Shown here piece by piece: positions 1-12,300 of a stretch of 57,585 nucleotides of DNA. The number at the start of each line of letters is the position of its first letter. Positions within the stretch are counted from its first letter, which is position 1. Where the stretch lies: NCBI GenBank assembly GCA_903832775.1, contig CAILCX010000091.1, positions 1-57,585 on the forward strand, written 5' to 3'. The position numbers and the translations under genes are program-made. The notes beneath the pieces are model-generated. The model worked only from the letters and a program-made list of their open reading frames with translations. It was not told where the DNA came from and searched no databases. The stretch comes from an uncultured Methylobacter sp. (GTDB taxonomy: Bacteria; Pseudomonadota; Gammaproteobacteria; Methylococcales; Methylomonadaceae).

Positions 1-75
1 AATTAAATGAGATCATAGAATTGTTTCTCGGAAAACTCTCTACCCTCCTAATTTTTGTGTTTTAAAGGTGATTTT

Positions 76-930
76 ATGAAAAATTTAACTAAATTAGCTG
101 CAGCAGTATCGTTAGTACTGGCTGCTGGTAATGCTTCTGCTTCGTGGATTGATGGCAATACTGTTGGCGCTCCGTCTTCAGTAGCATTTCAAATCGGTTC
201 TGGCACCAATACTTTTGTATTGGATTTGGCACAAGGCCATACAGGTCTTAACTACGCCTCGTTTCAAAATGGAACCGAAGGTGTGGCAAGCGGCTTGTCA
301 TGGAATCTCGGTGCTTTAGGTGGTGCATTTTTTAGCGCAATAGCCGCAAATACAGCCAATTTCAAATGGTCAGTAATATCCGGTTACCAATTTGATGCTG
401 ACGCAGGAACGAATCTTGATAAAACCAACACTAATTCATTTGGTGCAACTTTTAGCGATCCAAACAACGCCCAGTGGGGTGCCCAGTCTACTGCTCATGC
501 GACAACTGATTTTGTTCAGCAAGGTTATTCCGGTATTAAAGATGAAGTTTCAACTACCGGAAAAATCGGTAGCTGGATTGCAGCTCTGAATGCTTCTTAT
601 AATGGTGGCGGTGCGCCAGTTGAGGCTTTGGCTGCAGAGGGTACTTCATCTTATTATGATGTACATCTTGCCAGTTTGGATACTTTAGGTGGTAACCAAT
701 CATTTACAGGTGCGGTATCTGCAGATTACTTTGGTATTTCCAATAACCAACTGGATGGACTAAACAACCAAATTACAAAACTGGGCACTTTCAGTCTGAG
801 CGCAAATAATGTATTGAGCTATAGCGTCGCTGCTGTGCCTGTTCCTGCAGCGGTCTGGCTGTTCGGCTCTGCATTGCTAGGCATGCTGGGTTTTACCCGT
901 CGCGATACAGCTAAAGGCTTGGCAGCTTAA
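76..930 (+). CDS. PEP-CTERM-sorted secreted protein
   Basis: The protein has 284 residues. An N-terminal signal peptide (MKNLTKLAAAVSLVLAAGNASA) is followed by a serine/asparagine/glycine-rich body. The C-terminus has a Pro motif (VPVPAAVW), a hydrophobic helix (LFGSALLGMLGF) and an RR pair, which is the layout of exosortase-sorted PEP-CTERM proteins that are exported and processed at the inner membrane. I chose ATG 76 because AAAGGTG lies 5 bp upstream and the signal peptide starts there; the frame is open from 55, but those codons look non-coding. The body matches no family I recognise, so its function is unknown. No exosortase gene is in the window. A hairpin follows the stop and another secreted protein starts 63 bp later. 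Confidence 0.8.
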   Translation: MKNLTKLAAAVSLVLAAGNASASWIDGNTVGAPSSVAFQIGSGTNTFVLDLAQGHTGLNYASFQNGTEGVASGLSWNLGALGGAFFSAIAANTANFKWSVISGYQFDADAGTNLDKTNTNSFGATFSDPNNAQWGAQSTAHATTDFVQQGYSGIKDEVSTTGKIGSWIAALNASYNGGGAPVEALAAEGTSSYYDVHLASLDTLGGNQSFTGAVSADYFGISNNQLDGLNNQITKLGTFSLSANNVLSYSVAAVPVPAAVWLFGSALLGMLGFTRRDTAKGLAA

Positions 931-939
931 TCCTCCTTG

Positions 940-963
940 CGCCTCTTAAAAATTTAAGAGGCG
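940..963 (+). terminator. Hairpin between two secreted-protein genes
   Basis: This is a perfect inverted repeat: CGCCTCTTAAA, a two-base loop, then TTTAAGAGGCG. It lies 10 bp after the stop of the PEP-CTERM gene. It lacks a strong T tract, so it may stabilise the 3' end or only partly terminate transcription. Confidence 0.5.
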
Positions 964-993
964 TGAATTTAATATATATCTCAGGAATTTATC

Positions 994-2745
994 ATGAAAA
1001 CATCATTTAAACTTAAAGCGCTGGCGGTTGCCATTGCAGCGCTGGCCGGTACGCAATCGGCGCATGCTATCACACCTTGGCAAACAGGTACACTGACTGC
1101 CGCCGACGCTTCAGTAACCCAAAACTTTGGAACTCCGGATATTAAAATCTACACTTCTGGCGGCGCCGCACAAGATAAGGCATATGCCTCTGCGGTTATC
1201 AACGTACTGGCTGAACCGGGTACAGTGGACAGTTTTGAAGACGATAATGCAGGCACTGTAGGCGGACGTTTTGCTGGCTATTACTTTGTCGGCAGAACAA
1301 CAGCTGGACCTGGCGGTATTCCTGCTGCACTGCCAACAGGCCTGGCCGGTAAAAAGATTTATCTGGAAAAACGCTCTTTAGGTGCTGCTGGTTACGGCGT
1401 AGTGCCCTTGGCAGGCAATATTGCGCTGGATCATCTGGATATATTCCTGGCCAGCAGCAACGGCTTAAATGGTTCCGGCTCTGCTGCTGCCTGGACAGCA
1501 AACGGCACCAACAAATATAAAGCATCGATTGTCACCGGCACCGCAACCCAAGCTGCCTGGGGCAACTATTTGATCTCTACAGCTTCCGATGGCGGGTTTA
1601 TTGGTGTTGATGCCGAAGCCTTGCTGTTACCGGGCACTCAAAATTACCCTGCACCAGTTAAGGAAGTAAGCACTAACGTCGCTACATCACCCTGGAATTT
1701 AAATTATAAAATAACTGATTTGGCCGCAACTCGTATACCTACCGGCGGTTTAGTTTATGGTATCGGTGTGACGCTGGATCTTTACAAAGCCTTACAGATT
1801 GCCCAGTGGAAAACCGGCCAGTTACCAGCCGATACCGGCACAAAAATTGGCGAATATACTGACGCAAAATATATCCCCAGTCTGAGTAGAAATTTCCTTG
1901 CTTCATTACTATCCGGTCAAGTCACCAACTGGGCCAATGTACAGTTTAGAGACATTGTCACTAATCCATCCACTCCAGCGGTTTATTCCTTGAGCCAAAT
2001 TCCTACAATTGCTGGCTACCCTGCTTTAGCTGCACCAACCAAATACACGGTCGGTGTAGGCAGACGTAATACCGGTGCGGCGATAGGCGCGGTAGGTTAT
2101 GCGAAACTATTGAATTATCCGTTTACGCCTAGCAGCTTCGCTCCAGCTAGTGATACCGCTGCCTTATCAAAAGCATCTGCCGAACCTTATGTCGCTTCGC
2201 CAGGTGGCGCTTCTGCTACTGATAACCTGCTAAAAGACTGGCAGGCTGGTACTAATGTCAGCACGCTTAACTATTCGGCAACCGGCAAGTTATGGGGCTT
2301 TGCTTTGCACAGTGGTGATCGTAATGCTGCTGCTGCGGGTGTTACACCGTCACAAAACTGGCGTTATATCAAGATAGACGGTTACACCGGTACTATTGAT
2401 AACGTTGCATCGGGCAATTATCCGTACTGGGCTGAAGGTGAAGTATTGATTCAACCAACAATCGGTACTGACAAGACTAACTTGTTGACTGCGTTTGCCA
2501 ATGCGTTGCATAGCACAGCAGTAGCTGCAGATATTAATCCAACATTGGTACAGCCTTACGGCCAGTCTGGTGTCTTCGCAACCAGCAAGACTGATAACAT
2601 TAATACTACTGCCAATGTTCCGTTTAATGTTGCAGATCCAGTAGTCAATCTGACTCATTTCAATGGTACCAGCACTCATTTGGGAGTCGTGCCTAGACCT
2701 TTTAAGAATGCGGCTTCTATTGCCGTGGTGCTTGAACTCCAGTAA
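994..2745 (+). CDS. Secreted PstS-like (periplasmic-binding fold) protein
   Basis: The product has 583 residues with a clear signal peptide (MKTSFKLKALAVAIAALAGTQSAHA). AGGA about 7 bp upstream of ATG 994 supports the start. Around residues 300-315 the stretch LSRNFLASLLSGQVTNW resembles the signature of phosphate-binding PstS proteins (a helix, then GKxTNW). A following GVGRRNTGAA element recalls the PstS segment with Arg and Ser/Thr ligands. The match is partial and the rest is unlike a normal PstS, which has about 330 residues. I infer a diverged binding-protein-like exported protein. It sits between a PEP-CTERM protein and a giant exoprotein, so a cell-surface role is possible. Function is not established. 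Confidence 0.6.
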   Translation: MKTSFKLKALAVAIAALAGTQSAHAITPWQTGTLTAADASVTQNFGTPDIKIYTSGGAAQDKAYASAVINVLAEPGTVDSFEDDNAGTVGGRFAGYYFVGRTTAGPGGIPAALPTGLAGKKIYLEKRSLGAAGYGVVPLAGNIALDHLDIFLASSNGLNGSGSAAAWTANGTNKYKASIVTGTATQAAWGNYLISTASDGGFIGVDAEALLLPGTQNYPAPVKEVSTNVATSPWNLNYKITDLAATRIPTGGLVYGIGVTLDLYKALQIAQWKTGQLPADTGTKIGEYTDAKYIPSLSRNFLASLLSGQVTNWANVQFRDIVTNPSTPAVYSLSQIPTIAGYPALAAPTKYTVGVGRRNTGAAIGAVGYAKLLNYPFTPSSFAPASDTAALSKASAEPYVASPGGASATDNLLKDWQAGTNVSTLNYSATGKLWGFALHSGDRNAAAAGVTPSQNWRYIKIDGYTGTIDNVASGNYPYWAEGEVLIQPTIGTDKTNLLTAFANALHSTAVAADINPTLVQPYGQSGVFATSKTDNINTTANVPFNVADPVVNLTHFNGTSTHLGVVPRPFKNAASIAVVLELQ

Positions 2746-2867
2746 GACCTTAACAATAAACTTAGGTGTCATGGACGACGCCCTCTTGCTAACTTGATGA
2801 AATATCAGGCAGGAGTTTGGCCAGATCAAAAGAAGTTTAACCGTTGCAATAACGGCATCAGGATTGA

Positions 2868-2895
2868 TTGACAATTCATAGCATTGAACTAAAAG
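2868..2895 (+). promoter_or_regulatory. Candidate promoter of the structured RNA/exoprotein leader
   Basis: A perfect -35 hexamer TTGACA (2868-2873) is followed after 16 bp by TAAAAG (2890-2895), a 4/6 match to the -10 consensus. Transcription would start near 2902, upstream of the structured segment. The -35 is convincing and the -10 is weak. Confidence 0.35.
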
Positions 2896-2901
2896 GGATT
2901 T

Positions 2902-3195
2902 TATAAGGGATGGTCAAAATGGAGATGAGGAGTAGACCAGGAGATTTGGACAAAATCAAGAACTCTGGGTAAATGGGGCAGTCCGGCCAAGCCGGGATTC
3001 GGGTTGGGTTGTAAGTCAACCTGAACGGGTTTACTCAGAGCATTCTTTACAGTTGCGGGGTATGTCGTAAAAACGAATTGGTATTAGTTTTACGAGATGT
3101 TCCGATTTTTTAAGCATTGCATTTGCAAGAAGGCTTGAAATGAATACATCAGTATTATTTTTTAATAAAGCTCCGTTTACCAACGGGGCTTTTTT
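2902..3195 (+). ncRNA. Candidate structured RNA (three-way junction) with terminator
   Basis: This gene-free spacer folds on paper into a compact element. A closing stem of 11 bp joins 2963-2973 to 3030-3040 (one G-U pair). Inside it are a CCGGC/GCCGG hairpin (2983-2995) and a 9-bp hairpin (2998-3006 with 3017-3025, one G-U pair). An 8-bp stem TCGTAAAA/TTTTACGA (3065-3072 with 3088-3095) follows, then an intrinsic terminator at 3169-3195. It could be a free-standing small RNA or a riboswitch-like leader controlling the giant exoprotein gene at 3301. It does not match the c-di-GMP, SRP, 6S or tmRNA patterns I know. The 5' end is inferred from a candidate promoter. Confidence 0.4.
3169..3195 (+). 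terminator. Intrinsic terminator upstream of the giant exoprotein gene
   Basis: The stem AGCTCCGTT / AACGGGGCT (one wobble pair) has a four-base loop and runs directly into six Ts. It is a textbook rho-independent terminator lying 105 bp before ATG 3301. It either ends a small RNA or acts as an attenuator for the gene downstream. Confidence 0.75.
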
Positions 3196-3216
3196 GCGTT
3201 TAGGCTTTGATCAGTT

Positions 3217-3264
3217 CTATAGCGTTTAGCTTCAGGGTTGCCTGGTTGAAGCCAGGCGCTATAG
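3217..3264 (+). repeat. Long imperfect inverted repeat before the exoprotein gene
   Basis: CTATAGCG at 3217-3224 is mirrored by CGCTATAG at 3257-3264. The pairing continues inward through GCTTCAG/TTGAAGC with mostly G-U exchanges, giving an RNA-foldable arm of about 19 bp. It ends 36 bp before the start codon of the giant gene, so it would lie in its 5' leader. Confidence 0.5.
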
Positions 3265-3300
3265 GTCTGAATAATTATTTTTTAATTTGGAAAATTTATT

Positions 3301-6300
3301 ATGGTTACTCTTTATCATCCGTTGCCTGATCTTCCTGTCAGCAAACAAAAGCCGCTAGTCCTGGCGATACGTACCTTGATTGCCAGTGGCTTTGTGTTAG
3401 GTACGGGTGTTACTCCGGCAAACGCGGAGTTGCCGGTTCCCACTGCGGCTGTCACACTGACACCAACGCCGGTTGATATTGCCATACCAACAATACCAAG
3501 CTTACCAGTTCAACCGCAAGCAAGTGTGTCCGGCCAGGCAACGGTGGCTGTATCCGGTCACGCAATGACCATTAATCAGATCACCGACAAGGCAACCCTG
3601 GATTGGAAAAGCTTTAATATTGATAAAGGCTACAGTGTTGAGTTCATTCAGCCCTCGGCAAGCTCAGTGGCGCTTAACAATATACATCAGACCGATGCCA
3701 GCAGGATCTTGGGTTCCTTGACCGCCAATGGCCAGGTTTATCTGATTAACCAGAACGGCTTTCTATTTGGCAAAGATTCACAAGTTAATGTTAATTCACT
3801 GGTAGCTTCCACCTTAGGTATCAGTGACACAGATTTTAAAACCGGCATTACCAAGGTCTTCGATCTTAACAAGAACAATAGCGACTACCTAACTAAAGCA
3901 GCAGCCTTGAAAGGTAACGGGGAAATTTATCTTAAGAACGCCCAAGGACATTTTGTGCTGGATGAGGCAGGGCAGAAAGTCAAAATTCAGGTTTTTCTGG
4001 AAGCGGGTGCCAGCATCAAAACCAATGCCCCAGGAGGAAGAGTAATTATTGCTGCACCTACCATCACTAATCAGGGCACCATAGAAACGCCAGACGGACA
4101 AACGATTCTGGCGGGAGCAACGGATAAGGTTTATCTTCAAGAAGCCGGCGTCGACTCGGATATACGTGGTTTACTGGTAGAAGTTGGTACAGGCGGTGAT
4201 GTCAATAATGTGGGCAAGGTCCTCGCCGAACGGGGCAACGCGAGCTTGCTTGGTTTTGCAGTCAATCAACAAGGTATAGCTTCGGCAACGACTTCAGTGC
4301 AATTAAATGGTTCAGTCCGCTTGCTGGCACATGAAGGCATACTTAATCCCAGTGCCAACGGCCTGAAATATAAATCCACACAGCGAGCAGATGGAAGCAC
4401 TGCAACAGTTACACTACTCGGCGGTAGTTTGACCAGCGTTGATCTGGATAGTGATAAAACAGCAACAGCAATAGATGCACAAGGGCAAACACGCTCTAAA
4501 ATTGATATCAGCGGTCATAAAATTGTGTTGCGTAATGGCTCGTTAGTTCAAGCGCATGCCGGTGATGTAACCTTGACAGCAGTTGATGATATACAAGGTA
4601 AACATGATGCGCGTATTTATCTTGAAGCAGGTAGTAAGGTTGACGTCTCTGGTGTTAAAAACGTTGAGGTTTCTGCGCAACGCAATGTGTTAAACGTGGA
4701 ATTACGCAAAAACGAATTACGCGACTCACCACTACAAAGAGATGGCGTGTTATATGGAAAAACCGTTGCCGTCGATATACGTGATACCAAGCTTGGCTAT
4801 ACGAATGACGGGACTTTGGCCACGGCCACTATACCTATTGCTGACGTTAAAGGTGCCGTAGACCGGATTGCCCGCAATATTGATGAACGCAGCACGTCGG
4901 GCGGCAGTATCACCCTTAATTCCAGTGGTGACGTGATCGCCAAGGCCGGCAGTAACCTTGATATCTCTGGCGGCTCGGTGGCTTATAAGGCTGGAATTAT
5001 TTCGACCAGTAAACTTGTGTCCGGGGGACAGGTTTATGATATTGCAACCGCTGACCCAAACCGTAGCTACGACAGCATCATCACGCAATCTCATTATGAC
5101 CCGGGTTATGTAACAGGTAAGGCCGGCGGTTCGCTAGCCATTACCAGTTACGAAGCAGTACTGGATGGCAATCTACAGGCGCAAACCCTGGCCGGGGCAT
5201 TGCAACGCTTGCCTGAGACACGGGCAGTCGGCAGTACGTTAAATCTTGAGTTAAGTAGTCTGGGCAGTTTCAGTGGCCAGGGTGTTGTTTTTGATGACAA
5301 TGCCATTGCCAAGTCTCTGGGTGTTAATGATCAATTGGCCAGACAAAATGGCGGTACGCCTGGACAACCTGCAGCACTCTTGACTATCAATACCGGCTTG
5401 CTGAGAAATTCAGGGATTAACAATGTTAATGTCAAGACCAGTGGCTCGGTTACAGTTACCAAAGATACGAAGCTTAAGCTTCCGGCACTGGGCCACTTGG
5501 GCTTGACGGCAAAAAACTTTGATATACAAGGTGCTATCATCTCGCCTTCAGGTACTGTCGATTTACAGTCAATTGTTGTTAATAATATTTCCCAGCCCAG
5601 CGCCATAACACTTGGATCATCTGCATTGATAGATGTTAGCGGACTATGGATTAATGATCCGCAGGATATACGACTAGGTCATGGCTTAAGTGCGATAAAT
5701 ATCAAGGGTGGTTCTGTCAATCTGGCTGCTGAACAACTGGATCTGACTTTGGAAAAAGGAAGTCGGATAAATGCAAGTGGCGGTGCCTGGCAACAAAGCA
5801 ATGCCAAGATAACGGCAGGAAATGGTGGTTCAATAAAATTATCTGCCACCAGTCACGATGCACAACAAAAGCCGGGGAGCCTGGTTATAAATGGAGATTT
5901 GTCGGCCTGGGGTTTACAGCAAGGTGGCAATCTTTCTTTAACGACCAATGAGGTTATTATTGGGCCGAATAGTGCAGTTCCAGTCCATAGCGGCTCAACG
6001 TTAAAACCGTTAATATTGGCACCCGATTTTTTTAAGCAGGGAGGTTTTTCAAACTACGATATTACTTCCAATTTTTATGGTTTAAAAGTTGCCGATAACG
6101 TTCAGTTAAGTCTGCAACAGCATAATTTGCAATTGACTTCCGCATCCACATTAGCTGCTTCGGGCAACAGCCTACTTGATATCAGTAAACAGGAGACCTT
6201 GCCTGATTATTTGCGTAATCCACTAAATCTGAAGCTGTCATTTATTGAGTTAAACGCCCAAAATACTCAGGAAGCTCTGACTATAGGTAAAGGAGCGCTC

Positions 6301-9300
6301 ATTCAAACAGATAGTCTTGGCAGTGTTGAATTAACGTCCGATACCTCTATTTTCGTCGACGGCACAATTAATACGCCCGCCGGAAAAATTGCACTTACTA
6401 TCAACCCTACAACTTTTGCGGCTGGTTATCTGGCTTCGCAGGGAATTTGGCTGGGAGCGGATAGCAAATTATTGGCGCAGGGGGCATTTGACCGTCAAAT
6501 TAGTATCAACGGCTTGAAAACTGGCGATGTTTTATCCGGCGGCACCGTTCAATTAGCCGCCAAACGGGGTTATATCGTTACTCGTGCGGGTTCTTTGATT
6601 GATGTTTCAGGCACTACAGAAAAATTGGATTTCCTTGAGACCGGCACTTCCGGCGGCGGAGTGCCGCTTGTTAAAAGAGATATTGCCTCTGATGCAGGTA
6701 GTATAAACTTCACAACCGGCGAAGGTATTTTGGCCGATGGTAATTTTAAGGCTACAGCCCTAGGAACTGGAGCTCTTGGAGGCAGCTTTACAGTAGCAAT
6801 CGATCGGAATTTACGGGTAAAACCAGATTATTTATTAACACATACCAACAAATTTCCTGACGATATCCTTGCTACACAGCCTCATAGAATTGAATTAACA
6901 ACTAATGACAGTAATGTTCTTGCAGATAGCTTTCTTCAAGGTGGGGCTATCAATGACTATAGTGGACGTGCTTTGCTTAAAAGCTCCCGGATTAATGAAG
7001 CAGGTTTTGATTCACTGTTATTTAATACTGACGTAGTTACCGTTAATGGACAATACACCAGCGGCGTATTGTTCAATGGCGATGTAGAGTTGAATGCGGG
7101 ACGGCAAATTGTTTTCGATACGCCGAGTTTGCAAGCCACGAATGGCCATATCACTTTAAATACGGCTTATGCCGAGCTGGGATCGACACAAAGCCAGGGA
7201 AATATCACTATCGCACCGCCTGCGACCACAGGTTCCGGGCAATTAGATGTTAATGCCCAGGCTATTGAGCTGGTTGGTGGTTTAGGTTTTAATGGCTTTA
7301 ACAAGGTCAATCTTGGTTTTGCCAGTACCGACCCCAAATATCCAGGTACAGGTGATCTCCGTTTTCGCGGGATTTTAAACACTACGAACAAAACCTATCG
7401 CGGGCAAGTAAATTTAAACGGTAGTTTAACACTTCAGGCTGCACAAATTTATCCGGGTACTTTGACCGACTATACTATCAATGTGACGGGTACCGGCAAT
7501 GATTCGGTGACGATTCTTAATAGTGGTGCTCAGGCATTACCTGTTTATTCCGCTGGTGGCAAACTGACAATTAATGCACCTAATATTTATCAGAAAGGTA
7601 CACTTAAAGCACCTTTCGGAATACTCTCGCTAAATGCCTACAAAGAACTACAACTCGCTGCAGGGAGTTTAACATCAGTTTCCGGCGCCGGTATAACAGT
7701 TCCGTTTGGACGGGTTTCTGGCAGTACGACTTGGGTCTATCCATTGGATAACTTGGGCAACAGTAATATTGTTATCGATACTCCGCCTGAAAAACGCCTG
7801 GAATTGAATGGCAAAGATGTTAATTTACAAGCTGGAGCTACCATTGATTTGTCCGGCGGCGGCGACCTTTATGCCTATGAGTTTATTACCGGTGCCGGTG
7901 GCAGCAATGATGTCCTGGATCCTGGTACGGCCGGCTATAGTCAAAAATTTGCGGTTTTGCCTGGTTTTAATAGCGCACTTACTCCCTATGACCCACTGGA
8001 GTCAGCCTCTTCCGGTTTAGCCAATGGAACCAGTGCTTATCTTAATGCAGGAGCAGGTTTGGCTGCCGGCTGGTATACACTGTTACCTGCGCATTATGCA
8101 TTGTTGCCCGGTGCTTATTTGGTCACTCCGAAAGCGGGCACTCAGGATCAATACCAAACCAGGAATGATCTTGCCGGAACAGCTATTGTTTCCGGTCATT
8201 ATGGCGTAGCCGGAACCGATTTCCAGAAAGCTCGCACCCAGGGTTTTGCAATAGAGCCGGGAACAATCGCGCGAACGCGCTCACAATATACTGACTATAC
8301 AGCCAATCAATTTTTTGCCAACAAAGCAGTAACAGCTGGTACAGCTCTCCCCCAATTGCCTTGGGATGCCGGCAGCCTGGTTATTAATGCTAAAACCAGT
8401 CTGTCTCTGGCTGCTGACCTGATTGCCAATCCCGTTGGCAAAGGTTTGGGTGGGCAGGTTGACATCAGCGCTGATCGTTTGGAGATAGTCAATCGCAGCG
8501 AGGATTTATCTTCAGTTGCTTCGGGAACAGTCGGGTTGCTGGCTGGCGATCTGAACAAACTGAATGCGCCAAGTCTGCTGTTGGGCGGCAAGCGTACCAA
8601 AGATGTAAAGGGACAGCGAGTAACCGCATATGCTGACAAAGTCCAAATTGACAGTGGTGTCAATTTGAAAGGTCAGGAAATTTTGCTTACGGCCATCAAT
8701 GAAGTGAAGGTTGTTGGTAATGCTGTAGTGGAAAGTATTGGTAAATCCGATGTGAGTGGAGGCACACTGCTACTGGATAACAAGAACGGAACTAGCGATA
8801 GTGCTTTATTGAGAGTGTCCGCCTTGGGGCAGGTCGATGTGCTGCGGGACAAGGCTATTAATGGCAATGGCGGAATCCTGACGGTTGAGTCCGGTGCGCG
8901 GTTGAAGGCAAAGGGTTCGATGTTACTGGATTCAAGCAAGAATACAATTTTCGATGGCATTATCGATATGCAAGGCGGTTCATTGGCATTAAATTCTAGC
9001 CGTATCAGTGTCGGCGCGGCTCCCGTCAATACACCGGGATTGGTTTTGGCTAATACCCAATTTCATCTGGATGACCTGCGCTTGAAAAGCGCTCATGATT
9101 TTGATATTTATGGCGCGGCCAGTTTCGACAGTAAACAAGTATCAATCTCTGCGGCAACTATAAACGGTTTTAATAATACGGGGGCCTTGTCCTCGATTAC
9201 TGCTTTTGATCTGATTAAATTTTCCAATCAAGGTGCAACGACTGAACATACTGGAACAGGCAATGGTGAACTTGCCTTTAATGCCCGTGAAATCGAGTTG

Positions 9301-12300
9301 GGTAGCGGTCAGTATGCACTGAATGGATTCAACAAAGTCAGTTTTAATGCTACCGAAGGTATTAATGGCATAGGCCAACTTATTGACCCGATAACCGGTA
9401 ATAGTTCAGTTACGGCAGCCGGTACATTAACTGTGGCTGGCGATATTTTAATGAACGCCGGTTATTTTAGTGGTGGTAATGGATCAACTACCAGTATTGA
9501 CGCAACCGGTCATAAGGTAACCTTGACTTCTCCCGTTGCAGTACCCGCCAATCCTAACATCGGCTTGGGTGTACGTTGGTCGGTAATTGGCGATAGTATT
9601 ACTAGTAACGCACGATTCGAGTTATCTTCCGGGATACTTGATCTTAATGCACTTAACGGCGACATAAATCTGAATAGCCTCAGCAATATCGATTTGTCTG
9701 GCAAGGTTGTCGCTTTTACCGAGACTTATAAGGCTTCTGGGGCTGGAAGTTTGGCGCTTTCGGCTGCCCAGGGGGATATTAACCTTGCTGCTGGCGCCAA
9801 AATCAATCTGGCGGGTGCTACTTACAATGGTCATCAAGTCAGTAATGCCGGTTTGTTGACAGTTAAGGCCGGTAACGGTCAATTTAACTGGGATGGGGTA
9901 ATAGACGCGAAAGGTACTGCTACCAAGACAAGCGATTTGCTTCAAGGCCGCTTTCGACTTGATGTTAAAAGCTTTGGAGCCAGTGCCGGTGCTTTCACGG
10001 CGCTGAATAATAAGTTGGTAACAGCCGGTTTTAGTGAAGAGCAGACTCTCGAACAACATAGCGGCGATGTATCGATAGCCTCAGGTGATAACATCAAGGC
10101 ACATCAGTTTCAATTAGCGGCGGACCAGGGGGCAGTGTCAATTGCGGGTGCTATCGATGCCTCAGGGTCGAAAGCAGGTAGCGTTTCTATTTATGGCAGA
10201 AATGGCATTACGCTGGCTTCAACCGGTAAAATTACCGCAACTGCAACAACGTCGGGTAGCGCCGGCGGCTCAGTAACTCTGGATACCGTACATCAGGATG
10301 ATACTGGCACAGGACTATTGGATCTGTATGATGCACGCGGTTTGATTGATGTTTCTCCGGGAACAGCCGGACTGGGAGGTACTGTACATTTTCGTGCAGG
10401 TCGTGATGACACGGCTCATACTGTTGCGGTAACAGTAATTAACAGTCAAATCAAAGGCGCAGATCCGTTGCGAACTGCACTGGAGGCTACCCGTATTTAT
10501 TATCCAGCCGATCAGGGCACGATTACCACCACCGATATTGCTGCTTGGCAAGGGAATACCACTGCTTTTATGAATGCTAAGCCGGTTCTATTCAATCATT
10601 CAGGTAGCACCATAAATTTCTTACCCGGTATTGAAGTTCGCAGCCAAAACAATCTATCGCTAAATAACGTTTGGGATTTTATGGATGGCGCTTGGGATAC
10701 TTCAACCGCTTCCTGGAATTCAAACTGGCATTATATCGATTCTGCGGGCAACAAGTCCTTGCCCGGTTTCCTAACATTGAGAGCAACGGGAGATTTAAAT
10801 ATTAACGCAACCCTGACCGATGCCTTTGCCAATGCGCCGACTCCAGGACAAGACAATATAATCGATGGAAATGGTGATCCGGAGCCTTATATTTATCACG
10901 ACCTGATCCAACCAGGACGGTCGTGGAGCTATAATCTGATTGCCGGAAATAATGTCAACCTGGCTAATTCTTATGACTTTGGTCAATCTCAAGTCATGGT
11001 CAGGACGGGAACGGGAAATATTCAAATAGCAGCCGGCGGGGATATCCATTTTCTTAAGGATGTTAGTAATTCTAAGGCTGCAGCGGCCATTTATACGATG
11101 GGTACTCCGGCCAGTTATACCAGAGGCCAGCTGCTGGCAGGTACTATTCTGGGAGTTCCGGTTAGGCTGAATGGGGAAACAGACCAAGATTATCTTAATC
11201 GTTTGGATAGTACACAACTTAATGCGTTGCTGCGTTATGGTTATTTAGACGAGATGCAAATGGGCTTTGGCTATATGTTTGCCGAGTATCCAACTCAGGG
11301 TGGCAATATAAATATTAGTGCCGCAGGGAATATCCAGGGCATACAAACCGGCCAGCAAATCAGCGATTGGCAAGTGCGCGGTGGTTTTTGGAATAATGGC
11401 AGAACCGACAACAGACCCACAGCTTGGGGTATTGACGTTAGTGGTGACGTAAATCTGGATGGCTTAACTATAGATGCCAATGGCAATTCATATCACATTC
11501 GTTATTTCAACCAGAATATTGGAGCTCTTGGTGGGGGCAATGTCAATGTGCAAGCAGGTGCTGATGTGCGAGACCTTTCTGTGATGCTACCTACTACCGG
11601 CAAGCCTTTTGGCGGGATGAGCAATCTTGACCAATGGAATGTCAATGGAGCCATTATTAATGGCGGTGGTGATTTGCAAGTAACTGCGGGGAACGATATC
11701 GTTGGCGGCGAATATTATGTAGGTTTGGGGAGGGGTAGTTTAATTGCCGGAGGCAGTATTGCCAAAGGCACTATTCCTAGATCAACGTCAACAATAGGGG
11801 GTATTCTTGATGTTGGCGATGCGAAATTCGACGTTCAAGCGCGTAAGGATTTAAATCTGGCCACCGCGATGAATCCGACCATGATAGAACAGACTGTCCT
11901 TCCGGATAAAGGTTCACAATACGATACCCGGTTTTTTAGTTATGGTCCGAATAGCGGTATCAATTTAATATCGACTGCCGGTAATGTGGCACTGGAAAAT
12001 GATTTTAATGCTATCAAAACCTTGAAAAATATGGCTATTTCGACGCCGAGCAAATTCGAATATACGCTTTATCCGGGCACAGTCAAGGCGGCAGCCTTGT
12101 CCGGTGATATACGCATTAATAATTCTATGACGTTATTCCCTTCTTCCGTAGGCGACTTGGCGTTTCTGGCAAATGGCAACATAGGTTCGGATAAGACCTC
12201 CGGTAATAATCACCTTTATATTAATATGTCTGATACCGATCCTGCCAACTTGCCCGGTATTAGCAATCCTGCAACTGAAGTGGAAGGCTCAGGAATAAAC

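Noticed and set aside
2350-2874. 174-codon open frame on the minus strand over the end of the PstS-like gene
   Set aside because: It overlaps a well-supported secreted protein on the other strand, lacks a recognisable domain and looks like a shadow frame.
2940-3060. Cyclic-di-GMP riboswitch upstream of the giant exoprotein
   Set aside because: The characteristic conserved blocks of the class I riboswitch are absent, so only an unclassified structured RNA is claimed.
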